Shown here: positions 27,801 through 35,796 of the stretch, in pieces
Position numbering within the stretch: the stretch's first letter is position 1
Layout: each line of letters opens with the position of its first letter
Program-made: the position numbers and the translations under genes
The notes under the pieces: generated by a model
The model's database searches: none
Told to the model about the DNA's origin: nothing
The model's input: only the letters and a program-made list of their open reading frames with translations
Origin: DAOTXN01 sp034435435
GTDB lineage: Bacteria > Chloroflexota > Anaerolineae > S140-20
Length of the DNA: 64,000 bases
Reading direction: 5' to 3'
Assembly: GCA_034435435.1 (NCBI GenBank)
Contig: DAOTXN010000182.1
Coordinates: 1 to 64,000 of the forward strand

Positions 27801-28066
27801 CGCCGCATCTCTGTGAGAATTTCCAAGGCGCTTTTCTCACTTTGCCACGCTTGGCTCACTTTGTGGGCCAGGGTATCCCATCGCATGTCCCAGTTTGCGA
27901 CAGAGTGGGAAACTGTAGGTTTTTTGATAGAAACCAAAACTGCCAGGGGGTCGCCGTGAGCCGTGGTTAGTGTGATAGTCTCTCCCACATCGAGTTGATC
28001 CAGTAAATGCTTGAGATCCCGCTCCGCTGCTTCCACCGGCATTGTAAGTGATAAGGCACCAGACAT
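27797..28066 (-). CDS. Antitoxin, Phd/YefM-like
   Basis: 89 aa. N-terminal AERDLKHLLDQLDVGETITLTTAHGDPLAVLVSI is typical of Phd/YefM antitoxins, which bind DNA through this region and neutralise the toxin with the C-terminal tail. GGGAGG precedes the ATG. A small inverted repeat TCTGTT-N4-AACAGA at 28083-28098, just upstream, is a candidate autoregulatory site. Confidence 0.8.
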   Translation of the reverse strand: MSGALSLTMPVEAAERDLKHLLDQLDVGETITLTTAHGDPLAVLVSIKKPTVSHSVANWDMRWDTLAHKVSQAWQSEKSALEILTEMRR

Positions 28067-28272
28067 AGAAAACCTCCCAAAATCTGTTTGTCAACAGACC
28101 CCTGTCCGTAATGTCTCGTCATTATATCACGAGTTGACGAGGGAGCAATCCGTTACGACGGCAGACGGCGGACCGTCGGGAAATGTGGTAGCGTCGAGAA
28201 AATCGGCTATAATGCAGAAAATAGGCGGCGGTCGGTTGTCGGTCGTCGGCCGTCGTACATCGGAGGCCAACC

Positions 28273-29091
28273 ATGTACCACGTATTCGCCATTTCCGATG
28301 CCACCGGCGCCACCGCCGAGCGCGTGGTGCAGGCGGCATTGACCCAGTTCGAAGGGGCCGAGGTCGAGATCACGCGCCACGGCGGGGTACGCACGGCGGA
28401 GCAGGTGCGCGGCATCGTGCAAGAGGCGGCGGAAAAGAAGGGCTTTGTCGTGCACACGTTGGTCTCGGCCGAGTTGCGCCGGCTGGTGTTGCGCGAGGGG
28501 CGGCGGCAGGGAGTGGAGACCATTGACTTGATGGGACCGCTGCTGGCTCGCCTGACGGCGGTGTTGGCGACCACGCCGCTGGCCGAGCCGGGGCTATTTC
28601 GTCCCTTCGACGACGCGTATCTGGCGCGCATTGATGCCATCCGCTTTACCGTGGACCACGACGACGGGCGCAACACCCACGAGCTGGAGCGGGCTGACCT
28701 GGTGTTGGTAGGCGTTTCGCGCACGTGCAAGACGCCCACCAGCATCTACCTGGCGACCCAGGGCTGGCGGGTGGCGAACGTGCCGCTGGTGCTGGGGATA
28801 GAGCCGCCGAAAAGCTTGTTCAAGCTACCCCGGCGGCGAGTAGTGGCGTTGACGGTCGAGCCGGAGCGGTTGGCTGTGTTGCGCAAGCCGCGCGTGGAGC
28901 GCCTGGGCACATCGGGCCGCGGGTATGCTACGCTCGACTTTATCCGGCGCGAGCTGGTATATGCCTATGAGATATTGGGCCGTCGCCCCGATTGGCCCAT
29001 TGTAGATATGACGGCCAAGTCTATTGAGGAGGCGGCGGCCGAGATAACGCACCTCGTTGGCGGCGCGCCAGCAATTCAACGGATGGGATAA
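28273..29091 (+). CDS. ppsR: Pyruvate, phosphate dikinase / PEP synthase regulatory protein
   Basis: Bifunctional ADP-dependent kinase and Pi-dependent phosphorylase that switches PPDK or PEP synthase off and on (DUF299 family), 272 aa. Starts MYHVFAISDATGATAERV; the P-loop GVSRTCKTPTS and C-terminal YATLDFIRRELVYA are characteristic. The target enzyme is not in the window. A TATAAT at 28208-28213 is a likely -10 box with a poor -35. The leader contains several GTCGGTCGTCGG-like units, a low-complexity repeat. Confidence 0.92.
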   Translation: MYHVFAISDATGATAERVVQAALTQFEGAEVEITRHGGVRTAEQVRGIVQEAAEKKGFVVHTLVSAELRRLVLREGRRQGVETIDLMGPLLARLTAVLATTPLAEPGLFRPFDDAYLARIDAIRFTVDHDDGRNTHELERADLVLVGVSRTCKTPTSIYLATQGWRVANVPLVLGIEPPKSLFKLPRRRVVALTVEPERLAVLRKPRVERLGTSGRGYATLDFIRRELVYAYEILGRRPDWPIVDMTAKSIEEAAAEITHLVGGAPAIQRMG

Positions 29092-29096
29092 CGGAT

Positions 29097-29125
29097 CACC
29101 TGCACTTGCAGCGCAGGTGCAAGTG
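29097..29125. terminator. Palindrome between convergent ppsR and polyprenyl synthase
   Basis: Arms CACTTGCA (29103-29110) and TGCAAGTG (29118-29125) pair; alternatively CACCTGC (29097-29103) pairs with GCAGGTG (29113-29119). Two mutually exclusive hairpins, no T-run. It lies in the 48-nt space between two converging genes, so it is probably a repeat used as a two-way terminator. Confidence 0.55.
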
Positions 29126-29139
29126 AAACGGATGGGGAC

Positions 29140-30198
29140 CTAGCTGACCCGGTTGAGCAGACTGGTCGCCAGCTCGCGTAAGGCTTGTCCGGCAGTGTGA
29201 GTGCTCTCCTGCGACGCCGGAGAGACTGGCGATTGATCGGCGAGGGCCTGGTCTAGTTCTGCCAGAGCTTTTCGGTGGCGCTCGGCGGCCAACGCTTCGG
29301 CCATCTTGCGCGCTCCCAAATCCTCCAGCATTTGTGCTACCCCCGCCACCTGTTCTGGAGGAATGAGCTCTGTGGCGTACAATCGGCGCAATTCCTGGCT
29401 CCGTTCCAGGCCATAGACCACCGGCAGCGTCTTTTTGCGTGTTTCGATGTCGGCGGAGGTAGACTTGCCGGTCGCGCTGGCGTCGCCCCAGATGCCCAGG
29501 ATGTCATCGCGGATTTGAAAAGCCAATCCCAGGTGGCGACCAAAGGCGCGGTAGTGGGCGACTGTTTCTGCGTCTGCTGCGGCCAGCAGCGCGCCCAGGT
29601 GGGTAGACGTGGCGACGAGCGCGGCCGTCTTGCCCTCGATCATGGTCAGATAATCGCCCACCGTCACATCCAGCCGGTCCTCGAAACCTATGTCCAGGTA
29701 TTGGCCGTGGGTTAACGCCAGGCAAGTTTGTTCAAAGATGCTCAAGGCGGCAAAGGCTCGCTCGACCGGCACGCCGCGCTGCGGCAGACGGGCGAAGGCC
29801 AGATGAGCCAGGGCAAACATCCCATCGCCGGTATTGATGGCCTGGGGCACACCCCACAACTTCCACGCCGTAGCCCGGCCCCGGCGGGTGTCGCTGCGGT
29901 CCTCGATGTCGTCGTGGAGCAGGGAAAAGTTGTGCAGCGTCTCGATCCCGGCGGCAGCGGGCATCGCCTGCGCGGTCTGTCCCCCGGCGGCCGCGCAGGC
30001 CAGCAGACACAGCAGCGGGCGCACGCGCTTGCCGGCCTGTCTCTCGGTCGGGAGCAAGTTTTCATCCAGCCAGCCCATGTGATAATGCATCATTTCATAA
30101 TAGCTGTGGTAGAGTGGGCCGATCGAGGTGAGCATGTCGCGCAATTCGGCTTCGAGGGCCGGCAGAAGGCGGGATTGGGCGTGTTGCAGAGCGGACAT
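29140..30198 (-). CDS. Polyprenyl diphosphate synthase (FPP/GGPP type)
   Basis: Trans-prenyltransferase making C15-C20 or longer isoprenoid diphosphates; 352 aa. First Asp-rich motif LLHDDIEDRSDTRRG and second RDDILGIWGD are intact; GKRVRPLLCLLAC precedes them. Chain length cannot be assigned safely. It is followed upstream by the isopentenyl diphosphate isomerase gene on the same strand (58 nt gap), making an isoprenoid pair. Confidence 0.9.
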   Translation of the reverse strand: MSALQHAQSRLLPALEAELRDMLTSIGPLYHSYYEMMHYHMGWLDENLLPTERQAGKRVRPLLCLLACAAAGGQTAQAMPAAAGIETLHNFSLLHDDIEDRSDTRRGRATAWKLWGVPQAINTGDGMFALAHLAFARLPQRGVPVERAFAALSIFEQTCLALTHGQYLDIGFEDRLDVTVGDYLTMIEGKTAALVATSTHLGALLAAADAETVAHYRAFGRHLGLAFQIRDDILGIWGDASATGKSTSADIETRKKTLPVVYGLERSQELRRLYATELIPPEQVAGVAQMLEDLGARKMAEALAAERHRKALAELDQALADQSPVSPASQESTHTAGQALRELATSLLNRVS

Positions 30199-30256
30199 GG
30201 GGCCTCTTCAAGTCCTTTCCATTCTTCGTGTCTTTGTGCCTGGGTGGTAAACCAAC

Positions 30257-31315
30257 TCAGCGTTTTTCCGGTGGTCGGGCGCGCAGGGCTTGCAGGTCGG
30301 GTGCGCCGACGGCAAACATTGCGATGCGTAACGTGTGGGTCAATTCGTCGATCAGGTCGGTGACGGCCTGAGGCGAAGTGGCAGCGGCGCGCAGGAACGG
30401 TCCGGCCATCCCCGCCAGCGACGCGCCCAGCGCGATGACTTTGGCCACGTCTAGCCCGTGGCGCAGCCCACCGCTGGCGATGACCGGCAGGTCAGGAACG
30501 GCTTGTTGCACGTCCAAAAGACTTTCGACGGTGGGGATGCCCCACTCGTGAAAATGGGCCGCGATCCGGCGGTTGCTTTCGTCGCTGGCGCGGTGCATTT
30601 CCACCTGGCTCCACGACGTACCGCCAGCGCCGGCCACGTCGATGGCGGTCACGCCCGCGTCGGCCAATTGGCGGGCTGTTTCGCCCGTCATCCCCCACCC
30701 GACCTCTTTGGCGATGACAGGCACCGGCAGCGCCCGGCACACCGTTTCGATCTTTGTCAAAAGGCCGGACCAGCGGGTGTTGCCTTCGGGTTGCAGGGCT
30801 TCCTGGAGCGCGTTCAGGTGAAGGATCAGGCCATCGGCCTCGATCAGCTCGATGGCGCGTAAGCAGTGCGAGGCGTCGTAGCCATAATTCAGCTGGACGG
30901 CCCCCAGGTTTGCCAGCAACAACACGTCGGGCGCCCAAGGGCGCACCTGGTAAGTTTCGGCCAGAGCCGGGGTTTCGAGCGCGGCCCGCAAGGATCCCAG
31001 GCCCATGGCGATGCCAGCAAACTGGGCGGCCTGCGCAAGGTGGCTGTTGACGCGCCGCGCTTCGGTTGTGCCGCCGGTCATCGAAGAGATCAGCAGGGGC
31101 GCACGCAGTGTGTGGCCCAGGAAGGTTGTGCTGCAATCCACTTGATCCAGGTCTATCTCAGGCAGCGCTCGATGTGTAAAGCGGTATTGTTCCAGGCCCG
31201 TGCTGCTGAGGTGGGACACATCTTGTTGGAGGTTGATGCGGATGTGATCTTGCTTACGTTGATCCGTTAGGGATTCGCGCCCGGCGTAACTTTCGTTCAT
31301 AAAGAGTGTTTCCAT
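30257..31315 (-). CDS. fni: Type 2 isopentenyl-diphosphate delta-isomerase
   Basis: FMN- and NADPH-dependent interconversion of IPP and DMAPP; 352 aa. Motifs: RKQDHIRINL near the N-terminus, ISSMTGGTTEARRVN, VIAKEVGWGMTGETARQLAD, DVAGAGGTSW, ASGGLRHGLDVAKVIALGA. ATG 31315 gives a nearly leaderless transcript from the promoter at 31331-31359; ATG 31300 (MNESYAGRES) is closer to the usual family start and may be the true one. Feeds the adjacent prenyl synthase. Confidence 0.92.
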   Translation of the reverse strand: METLFMNESYAGRESLTDQRKQDHIRINLQQDVSHLSSTGLEQYRFTHRALPEIDLDQVDCSTTFLGHTLRAPLLISSMTGGTTEARRVNSHLAQAAQFAGIAMGLGSLRAALETPALAETYQVRPWAPDVLLLANLGAVQLNYGYDASHCLRAIELIEADGLILHLNALQEALQPEGNTRWSGLLTKIETVCRALPVPVIAKEVGWGMTGETARQLADAGVTAIDVAGAGGTSWSQVEMHRASDESNRRIAAHFHEWGIPTVESLLDVQQAVPDLPVIASGGLRHGLDVAKVIALGASLAGMAGPFLRAAATSPQAVTDLIDELTHTLRIAMFAVGAPDLQALRARPPEKR

Positions 31316-31330
31316 CCATTGGTGGCCCGA

Positions 31331-31403
31331 ATCTTAACAGCGGCTGCGTGGATTGTCAAGCCAAGACTTTCAGGCTTGACAATTCATGCCCAATGGGTAA
31401 AAT
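31331..31403. promoter_or_regulatory. Back-to-back fni/acpP promoters in a dyad
   Basis: Plus strand: TTGACA 31376-31381, 16-nt spacer, TAAAAT 31398-31403, toward acpP. Minus strand: TTGACA at 31354-31359, 17-nt spacer, TAAGAT at 31331-31336, toward fni. The two -35 boxes lie in the arms of an 11-bp inverted repeat (31352-31362 and 31373-31383; ATTGTCAAGCC). A regulator bound there could govern both genes. Confidence 0.75.
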
Positions 31404-31443
31404 GGGACAGATTATCCGTTTCACAAGTTAAGGAGGTAGGGTA

Positions 31444-31683
31444 ATGGCCAGCACATTGGAGCGCATTCGAGGCATTATCGTGGACTTGCTCGGCGTTGAC
31501 CCGGAGCAGGTGGCGCTGGAAGCGCGATTCCGCGAGGATCTGGAGGCAGATTCGCTGGATCTCGTCGAACTCATTATGGCTTTTGAAGAAGAGTTTGGCG
31601 GCGAGATTTCGGATGAGGATGCTCAAACGATCACCACGGTTGGAGAAGCCGTCGCCTATGTTGAAGAGCGTATGACAAATTAG
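31444..31683 (+). CDS. acpP: Acyl carrier protein
   Basis: 79 aa, acidic, four-helix carrier of fatty acid synthesis. The phosphopantetheine attachment Ser is in DLEADSLDLVELIMAFEEEF. AGGAGG at 31431-31436 gives a strong ribosome-binding site, and a near-consensus promoter lies upstream. No other fab genes are adjacent. A hairpin follows at 31718-31744. Confidence 0.95.
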   Translation: MASTLERIRGIIVDLLGVDPEQVALEARFREDLEADSLDLVELIMAFEEEFGGEISDEDAQTITTVGEAVAYVEERMTN

Positions 31684-31717
31684 CTCTGATAGGCGATTGT
31701 GCGAGTGTTTTGTGCAG

Positions 31718-31744
31718 GAGGCCATCGGTCGTACCGGTGGCCTC
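31718..31744 (+). terminator. Hairpin after acpP
   Basis: 12-bp stem with one mismatch and a CGT loop: arms 31718-31729 (GAGGCCATCGGT) and 31733-31744. Followed by CGTT-CGTATT rather than a solid T-run, so termination strength is uncertain. It separates acpP from mobA. Confidence 0.55.
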
Positions 31745-31761
31745 GTTCGTATTAGGATAGA

Positions 31762-32364
31762 ATGGACAAGTCGGAGCGGTTGGCGCTGACGGGCATCGTA
31801 TTGGCCGGCGGACAAAGCCGGCGTATGGGGCGCAACAAAGCCCTGATGGAATTACAGGGGCAGCCTCTCATCGGGCGCGTGCTGGAGCAGCTGGCCCAGT
31901 TGTGCGATGAACTGATCATCTCGGCGAACGAAGTGGATGTGTACGCCGGATTGTCCGCCCAAGTGGTGACAGATCTTTTGATAGGGCGAGGACCCCTGAG
32001 CGGGATCCACGCCGGGCTGACGGCGATGCGCAATCAACGCGCTATTGTCGTGGCCTGCGACATGCCCTTTCTGAACCTGCCCTTGTTGCGCTATCTGGCT
32101 AGCGCCGCGCCAGATTGCGACGTGGTCGTGCCGCGCTTGGGAGACGATTATGAGCCGCTGCACGCCGTCTATAGCGCGGTGTGTGCGGAGGCCATTGAAC
32201 GTCTAGTAGCCGCTGGCCCACGCCGAGTTGTCCATTTGTACGACAGCGTGCGCGTGCACGTGGTAAAGGAAGACACACTGCGTTCATTCGATCCTCATTT
32301 GCGTTCCTTGGTCAACGTGAACACACCCGAGGAATGGGCGCGGATTCAGCAAATAGTGATCTAG
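31762..32364 (+). CDS. mobA: Molybdenum cofactor guanylyltransferase
   Basis: Transfers GMP from GTP to molybdopterin, forming the guanine dinucleotide cofactor used by DMSO-reductase-family enzymes; 200 aa. N-terminal nucleotide-binding GIVLAGGQSRRMGRNKALMEL, then GRGPLSGIHAGL and ACDMPFLN are diagnostic. AGGATAG lies upstream of ATG 31762. The large molybdopterin oxidoreductase at 59474 would need this product; AOR enzymes use a non-nucleotide form. Confidence 0.93.
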   Translation: MDKSERLALTGIVLAGGQSRRMGRNKALMELQGQPLIGRVLEQLAQLCDELIISANEVDVYAGLSAQVVTDLLIGRGPLSGIHAGLTAMRNQRAIVVACDMPFLNLPLLRYLASAAPDCDVVVPRLGDDYEPLHAVYSAVCAEAIERLVAAGPRRVVHLYDSVRVHVVKEDTLRSFDPHLRSLVNVNTPEEWARIQQIVI

Positions 32365-32374
32365 TACGGGGCGC

Positions 32375-32402
32375 TTGCTCTATCATTCGAGATGTCTATA
32401 AT
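32375..32402 (+). promoter_or_regulatory. Sigma-70-like promoter
   Basis: TTGCTC at 32375-32380 and a consensus TATAAT at 32397-32402, 16-nt spacer, 40 nt before the lipoprotein start codon, which has GGAGGAGAG upstream. Confidence 0.7.
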
Positions 32403-32441
32403 AAGAGTATCATTTTGTAAGCAAAACAAAGGAGGAGAGAC

Positions 32442-32984
32442 ATGAACTTGACCAGCTTGCGAACCCTCGTTTTGGGCGCCATCGTCGTGGCGCTCGTTGT
32501 TGCGGCGTGTGGCGGCGGTGGGAACGAATCCAGTACTGAGCCAACGGCTCCCTCGGCAACCCAGCCACCGCAACAGACCCAGGCAGCCGAGCCAACCCAG
32601 GCAGCCAAGCCAACCCTAGCGCTCGAGCCGACGGCTCCGAGCGCCGAGACTCAGCCACAAGCCACCGAAACGCCCGCCGAGCCGACCCCAACGCCGGAAA
32701 GCGGGATTCCTTATAACGTTCCTGTGATGGAAGGGGCCGCAGATCTGGACATCCAGGATACCGGCACGGTGACGTATTTGATGAAAGAGACCATGATCGA
32801 AGATGTGGTCGAGTTTTACAGGACCGTGATGCCTGAACAAGGATGGGAGTTGGTCTCTGCCAGTGAAATAGGGTTGATGGCCACACTCGTTTTCCAGACC
32901 GCAGAGGCGCGCGTCAGCATTTCTTTGCAGGCGAACAACATTGCCAAGACGGTCACTGTGCGTATGTTCATTATCAAGAAATGA
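32442..32984 (+). CDS. Small lipoprotein with Pro/Thr-rich linker
   Basis: 180 aa, no recognised family. Signal peptide with lipobox VVAAC, then a low-complexity linker of about 60 residues rich in Pro, Thr, Gln and Ala, and a compact C-terminal domain (~95 aa, GVIP-like beta/alpha pattern, VVEFYRTVMPEQGWELV). Similar surface-exposed C-terminal modules often occur in Chloroflexota lipoproteins. Own promoter; followed 31 nt later by an orphan response regulator gene, which may share the transcript. Confidence 0.75.
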   Translation: MNLTSLRTLVLGAIVVALVVAACGGGGNESSTEPTAPSATQPPQQTQAAEPTQAAKPTLALEPTAPSAETQPQATETPAEPTPTPESGIPYNVPVMEGAADLDIQDTGTVTYLMKETMIEDVVEFYRTVMPEQGWELVSASEIGLMATLVFQTAEARVSISLQANNIAKTVTVRMFIIKK

Positions 32985-33015
32985 CGCCGGTCGGCCTGGG
33001 CGAGCCAGGGAAATT

Positions 33016-33708
33016 ATGAACGCCATCATTCTGGTCATTGAGGATGATCCCCTACAACTACGAATCATCCGCGATACCTTAGAGGCCGTGAATTTCACGA
33101 CGATTGGCGCTTCTGATGGTTCAATGGGATTGCGCTTGCTCTATCAACACCAACCGGACCTGGTGGTGTTGGATATTATGATCCCCAGTCCTGATGGATG
33201 GGAGGTGTGTCGGCGGATTCGTGAGTTGTCCACGGTCCCGATCATTTTCATCACCGCCAGAGGTTCGGCTGAGGATCGTGTAAAAGGCCTCAAGCTCGGC
33301 GCCGATGATTATTTGGTCAAGCCTTTTGTGCCCGAGGAGCTCCAAGCGCGTGTGGAGGCGGTGTTGCGGCGTTTGCAGATGGCCCCACCATCCAGACGCC
33401 GGGTGTTGTGTTTTGGCGGCGGCAGCCTGATCATTGAGCCAGAAACCCGTCAGGTGTTTGTGCGTGGAGAGGCGCTGGATTTGACCCTGTCCGAGTATCG
33501 TCTGCTTGAGTTTCTGGCCGAGCGGGCCGGCCGAGTGCTGTCTGTGGAGGCGCTGGCCGAGGGATTGTGGCCTGATAATCCCGAAACCAATATAGACAAT
33601 GTGCGCTGGCACATCTGGCGCTTGCGGCGCAAAATCGAAGCGGATCCTGAGGACCCCGAGTTCATTTTGACCGAACGTGGTTTGGGCTACCGTTTTACGT
33701 TTTCCTGA
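33016..33708 (+). CDS. Orphan OmpR-family response regulator
   Basis: 230 aa: receiver domain with VIEDDPLQLRII, phosphoacceptor Asp in LVVLDIMIPSPDGWEV and Lys in YLVKPFVPEELQARV; winged helix ending NVRWHIWRLRRKIEADP and RGLGYRF. Start ATG 33016 (MNAIILVIEDD) preceded by AGGGAAA; the upstream extension is not family-like. No histidine kinase is adjacent; the preceding gene is a lipoprotein and the following gene is convergent. Its kinase must lie elsewhere. Confidence 0.9.
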   Translation: MNAIILVIEDDPLQLRIIRDTLEAVNFTTIGASDGSMGLRLLYQHQPDLVVLDIMIPSPDGWEVCRRIRELSTVPIIFITARGSAEDRVKGLKLGADDYLVKPFVPEELQARVEAVLRRLQMAPPSRRRVLCFGGGSLIIEPETRQVFVRGEALDLTLSEYRLLEFLAERAGRVLSVEALAEGLWPDNPETNIDNVRWHIWRLRRKIEADPEDPEFILTERGLGYRFTFS

Positions 33709-33719
33709 CCCCCATCGGA

Positions 33720-35249
33720 TTATTCGCCGACCAGGGCGTTGAGTGTCTCGTCCCAGCATTCGCAGGCCGTTTTGGTGGCGCCAGCGCGAGTCGCCGTGCC
33801 ATCGTATTGGCCTACGCCAGCGCGGAATTGCCAACCCGACAGAACCAACGGTACCGGTCCATCGGCGGCCATCCACTCGCCGTTGTAGCGCCGCGCCAGG
33901 TGTACGTGACTGGAATTGCTCACGCCGCCCTCGCACGAGGCGTAGCCGATGGGCGCGCCGACAGCCACTTGCTGGCCGCTTGTCACGTCATCGCGGGCCA
34001 CGACGTGCAAGTATAACACCACCCAGCCGGTCTGCAAGTTCCCGTCGCCGTCCAGGTCCAGATACGTTTCGCCTATCTCGCCCAGCACGAGCTTACCATC
34101 GGCGGCGGCGACGACGTTTTTCGCCGAATAGTAACAACTGCCCTGGATATCGGGCGGGGCAAAGTCCACGGCGGCCCACGCGCTACGACTGCCATAGGCA
34201 GCGTGGGGGCCGCCTGTGTAGTAGAAGGTCTGGCCTGCCTCCCAGGGCAGACGAAGAGAAGGTTGGGTCAAGTCGGCGGGAACCAGCGGTTCGAAAGACC
34301 GTGCAAATGGATCGCCAAATAAGCGCCGATAGGTCTCGGAAAAAGCTAGTGCTTCGTTCTGCCAGGTTTCCCAGGCGCTGTTGACGGCCAGGATATTGTA
34401 AACCCCGGCTGTGCCGGCGTTTAGATTAGGCGGGACCAGCGCCCGACCGCCGCCGTCAAAACTCACAGCGATCTGACCATGTTGCTTGTAGCCGTAATAA
34501 CCCTCGTTAATCCGGTTGGCTGCCCAGCTCAATTGCAGGAAAAACGATTCCTCATAATAAGGGTTCGCTGGTCCCAAGGGTCGGTAACTGAAAGGCTGCG
34601 CTTGTGTAACCCAGCCACCATAGTGTTCGAGTAGCGCCAGTAACACCCGCGGCCCGACGCTGTACTGGCGAGCGACCGTGGTCACGATTTCGGTCCCGCT
34701 CATCCAGCGACCGTTGACCGTCTCGCCAAAACTGGACAACACGCCGCCATGCTGCGCAATCGTGGTCGCCACGTCAAAGTCCAGGTAGGCGGGACTGTAT
34801 ACTAGCTCGCTGTCGGGTAGTAAAGCCGCGGCAGGACCACTGCGCGTGACGTGCAGGGGGATGCGCAAGGTCTGTCCGGCGCCGATAGCGGCTGTCTCGG
34901 GGTTTAATCCATTCAATGCCGCCAATTCGTCCACGGACACGTCGAAAGCTAGGCTGATACCGCTGAGTGTGTCACCCCATTGGACCACATAGATTTCGAC
35001 GATCTGGTCAGCGGGGGTGGGCAGGGGCATTGCCGAGGCGTAGGGAGTTGCTGAGGCGATGGGGATGGATGCAAGTGGTTCGGTGGGCTGTATGGGGTTG
35101 GTGTGTTCAGACGTTTGCTGTGAGGTAGATGGGGGATCGGTAGCCGGAGCTGCCGATGGGCGACAGGCTGTGAGCAGCAAACTCACACTGATGAGCGCAA
35201 GTATCCTCTGGCGCAAAATACTCCTCGAATTGTGTTTTGTTGACAACAT
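33720..35249 (-). CDS. LysM lipoprotein with M23-type peptidase domain
   Basis: 509 aa envelope protein. Signal peptide and lipobox SLLLTAC, Thr/Pro/Ser-rich linker, LysM peptidoglycan-binding domain at about residues 87-130 (YVVQWGDTLSGISLAFDVSV), a long central domain of unknown type, and a C-terminal M23-like domain with candidate zinc ligands His...Asp in GPHAAYGSRSAWAAVDFA and SHVHLA (HxH). Likely a cell-wall hydrolase or a degenerate scaffold relative. It lies 43 nt downstream of tRNA-Gly on the same strand and converges with the regulator gene. Confidence 0.82.
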   Translation of the reverse strand: MLSTKHNSRSILRQRILALISVSLLLTACRPSAAPATDPPSTSQQTSEHTNPIQPTEPLASIPIASATPYASAMPLPTPADQIVEIYVVQWGDTLSGISLAFDVSVDELAALNGLNPETAAIGAGQTLRIPLHVTRSGPAAALLPDSELVYSPAYLDFDVATTIAQHGGVLSSFGETVNGRWMSGTEIVTTVARQYSVGPRVLLALLEHYGGWVTQAQPFSYRPLGPANPYYEESFFLQLSWAANRINEGYYGYKQHGQIAVSFDGGGRALVPPNLNAGTAGVYNILAVNSAWETWQNEALAFSETYRRLFGDPFARSFEPLVPADLTQPSLRLPWEAGQTFYYTGGPHAAYGSRSAWAAVDFAPPDIQGSCYYSAKNVVAAADGKLVLGEIGETYLDLDGDGNLQTGWVVLYLHVVARDDVTSGQQVAVGAPIGYASCEGGVSNSSHVHLARRYNGEWMAADGPVPLVLSGWQFRAGVGQYDGTATRAGATKTACECWDETLNALVGE

Positions 35250-35292
35250 AAAGGCGTCCCCTCGATCGGTGTAGAGGACGCCGCTTCTCCAG

Positions 35293-35364
35293 AGCGGGTG
35301 ACGGGACTCGAACCCGTGACATACAGCTTGGGAAGCTGTCGTTCTACCGCTGAACTACACCCGC
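35293..35364 (-). tRNA. tRNA-Gly (anticodon CCC)
   Basis: Cloverleaf on the minus strand: acceptor GCGGGTG pairs with CACCCGC, D arm TAGTTCAGCGGTAGAA, anticodon stem ACAGC/GCTGT with loop TTCCCAA (anticodon CCC), T arm ACGGGTTCGAGTCCCGT. The 3' CCA is not encoded. 72 nt including the discriminator base. No tRNA neighbours are seen. Confidence 0.95.
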
Positions 35365-35424
35365 AGTGTGTCAGATTATAACCAAAGTGAGGAGGATTGT
35401 CAAATCCTTTGAGAACGTCATCCG

Positions 35425-35750
35425 TTAGCCGGTTGCTTCCCACCACACGTAAATCAGCATGTCCAGGCCAATCTCGGTCATCGCCCGCACCGCCAGCGGG
35501 TGTACCCTGTCGGACGGCTCCGATCCGGCGCTGGACACCTGCACCCGCTCGCCCGGCCCGTGCGCCCGTGGCGCCACTCGTTGAACTCCCACTCCTCGTC
35601 AATGCCCAAGCGGTTCACCTCGGACAGCTTTTCCAGTTGCCGCCGCGCCTCCTCTATTCGCCCCGTCTTGACCAGCGCGGCCACGTAAAAGCCGCCCACG
35701 AAGGGCCAGATGCCGCCGTTGTGATACTGGTCGGGCAGGTTCAGGTTTCG
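35425..35750 (-). pseudogene. C-terminal remnant of a glycogen-debranching/glucosidase-like gene
   Basis: On the minus strand the frame reads LPDQYHNGGIWPFVGGFYVA and WEFNEWRHGRTGRASG, motifs of the alpha/alpha-barrel domain of amylo-alpha-1,6-glucosidase-like enzymes. After GRASG the frame is lost; the natural end (RAMTEIGLDMLIYVWWEA) continues in another frame to a stop at 35425. The N-terminal bulk is absent because the fragment abuts the NTPase gene. A dead fragment flanked by tRNA-Gly; deletion and frameshift both seen directly. Confidence 0.75.
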
Positions 35751-35796
35751 GACATCGCTTTCAGAAAGACGCCCAAGTCACAACACGTCACGTTCG

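Noticed and set aside
28089..28094. TTGACA as a -35 box for the antitoxin operon
   Set aside because: It is only 22 nt from the start codon, leaving no room for a -10 box and leader; kept only as part of a possible operator dyad.
35183..35602. Minus-strand frame of 139 codons
   Set aside because: It runs straight through tRNA-Gly and the glycosidase remnant in a frame unlike the family.
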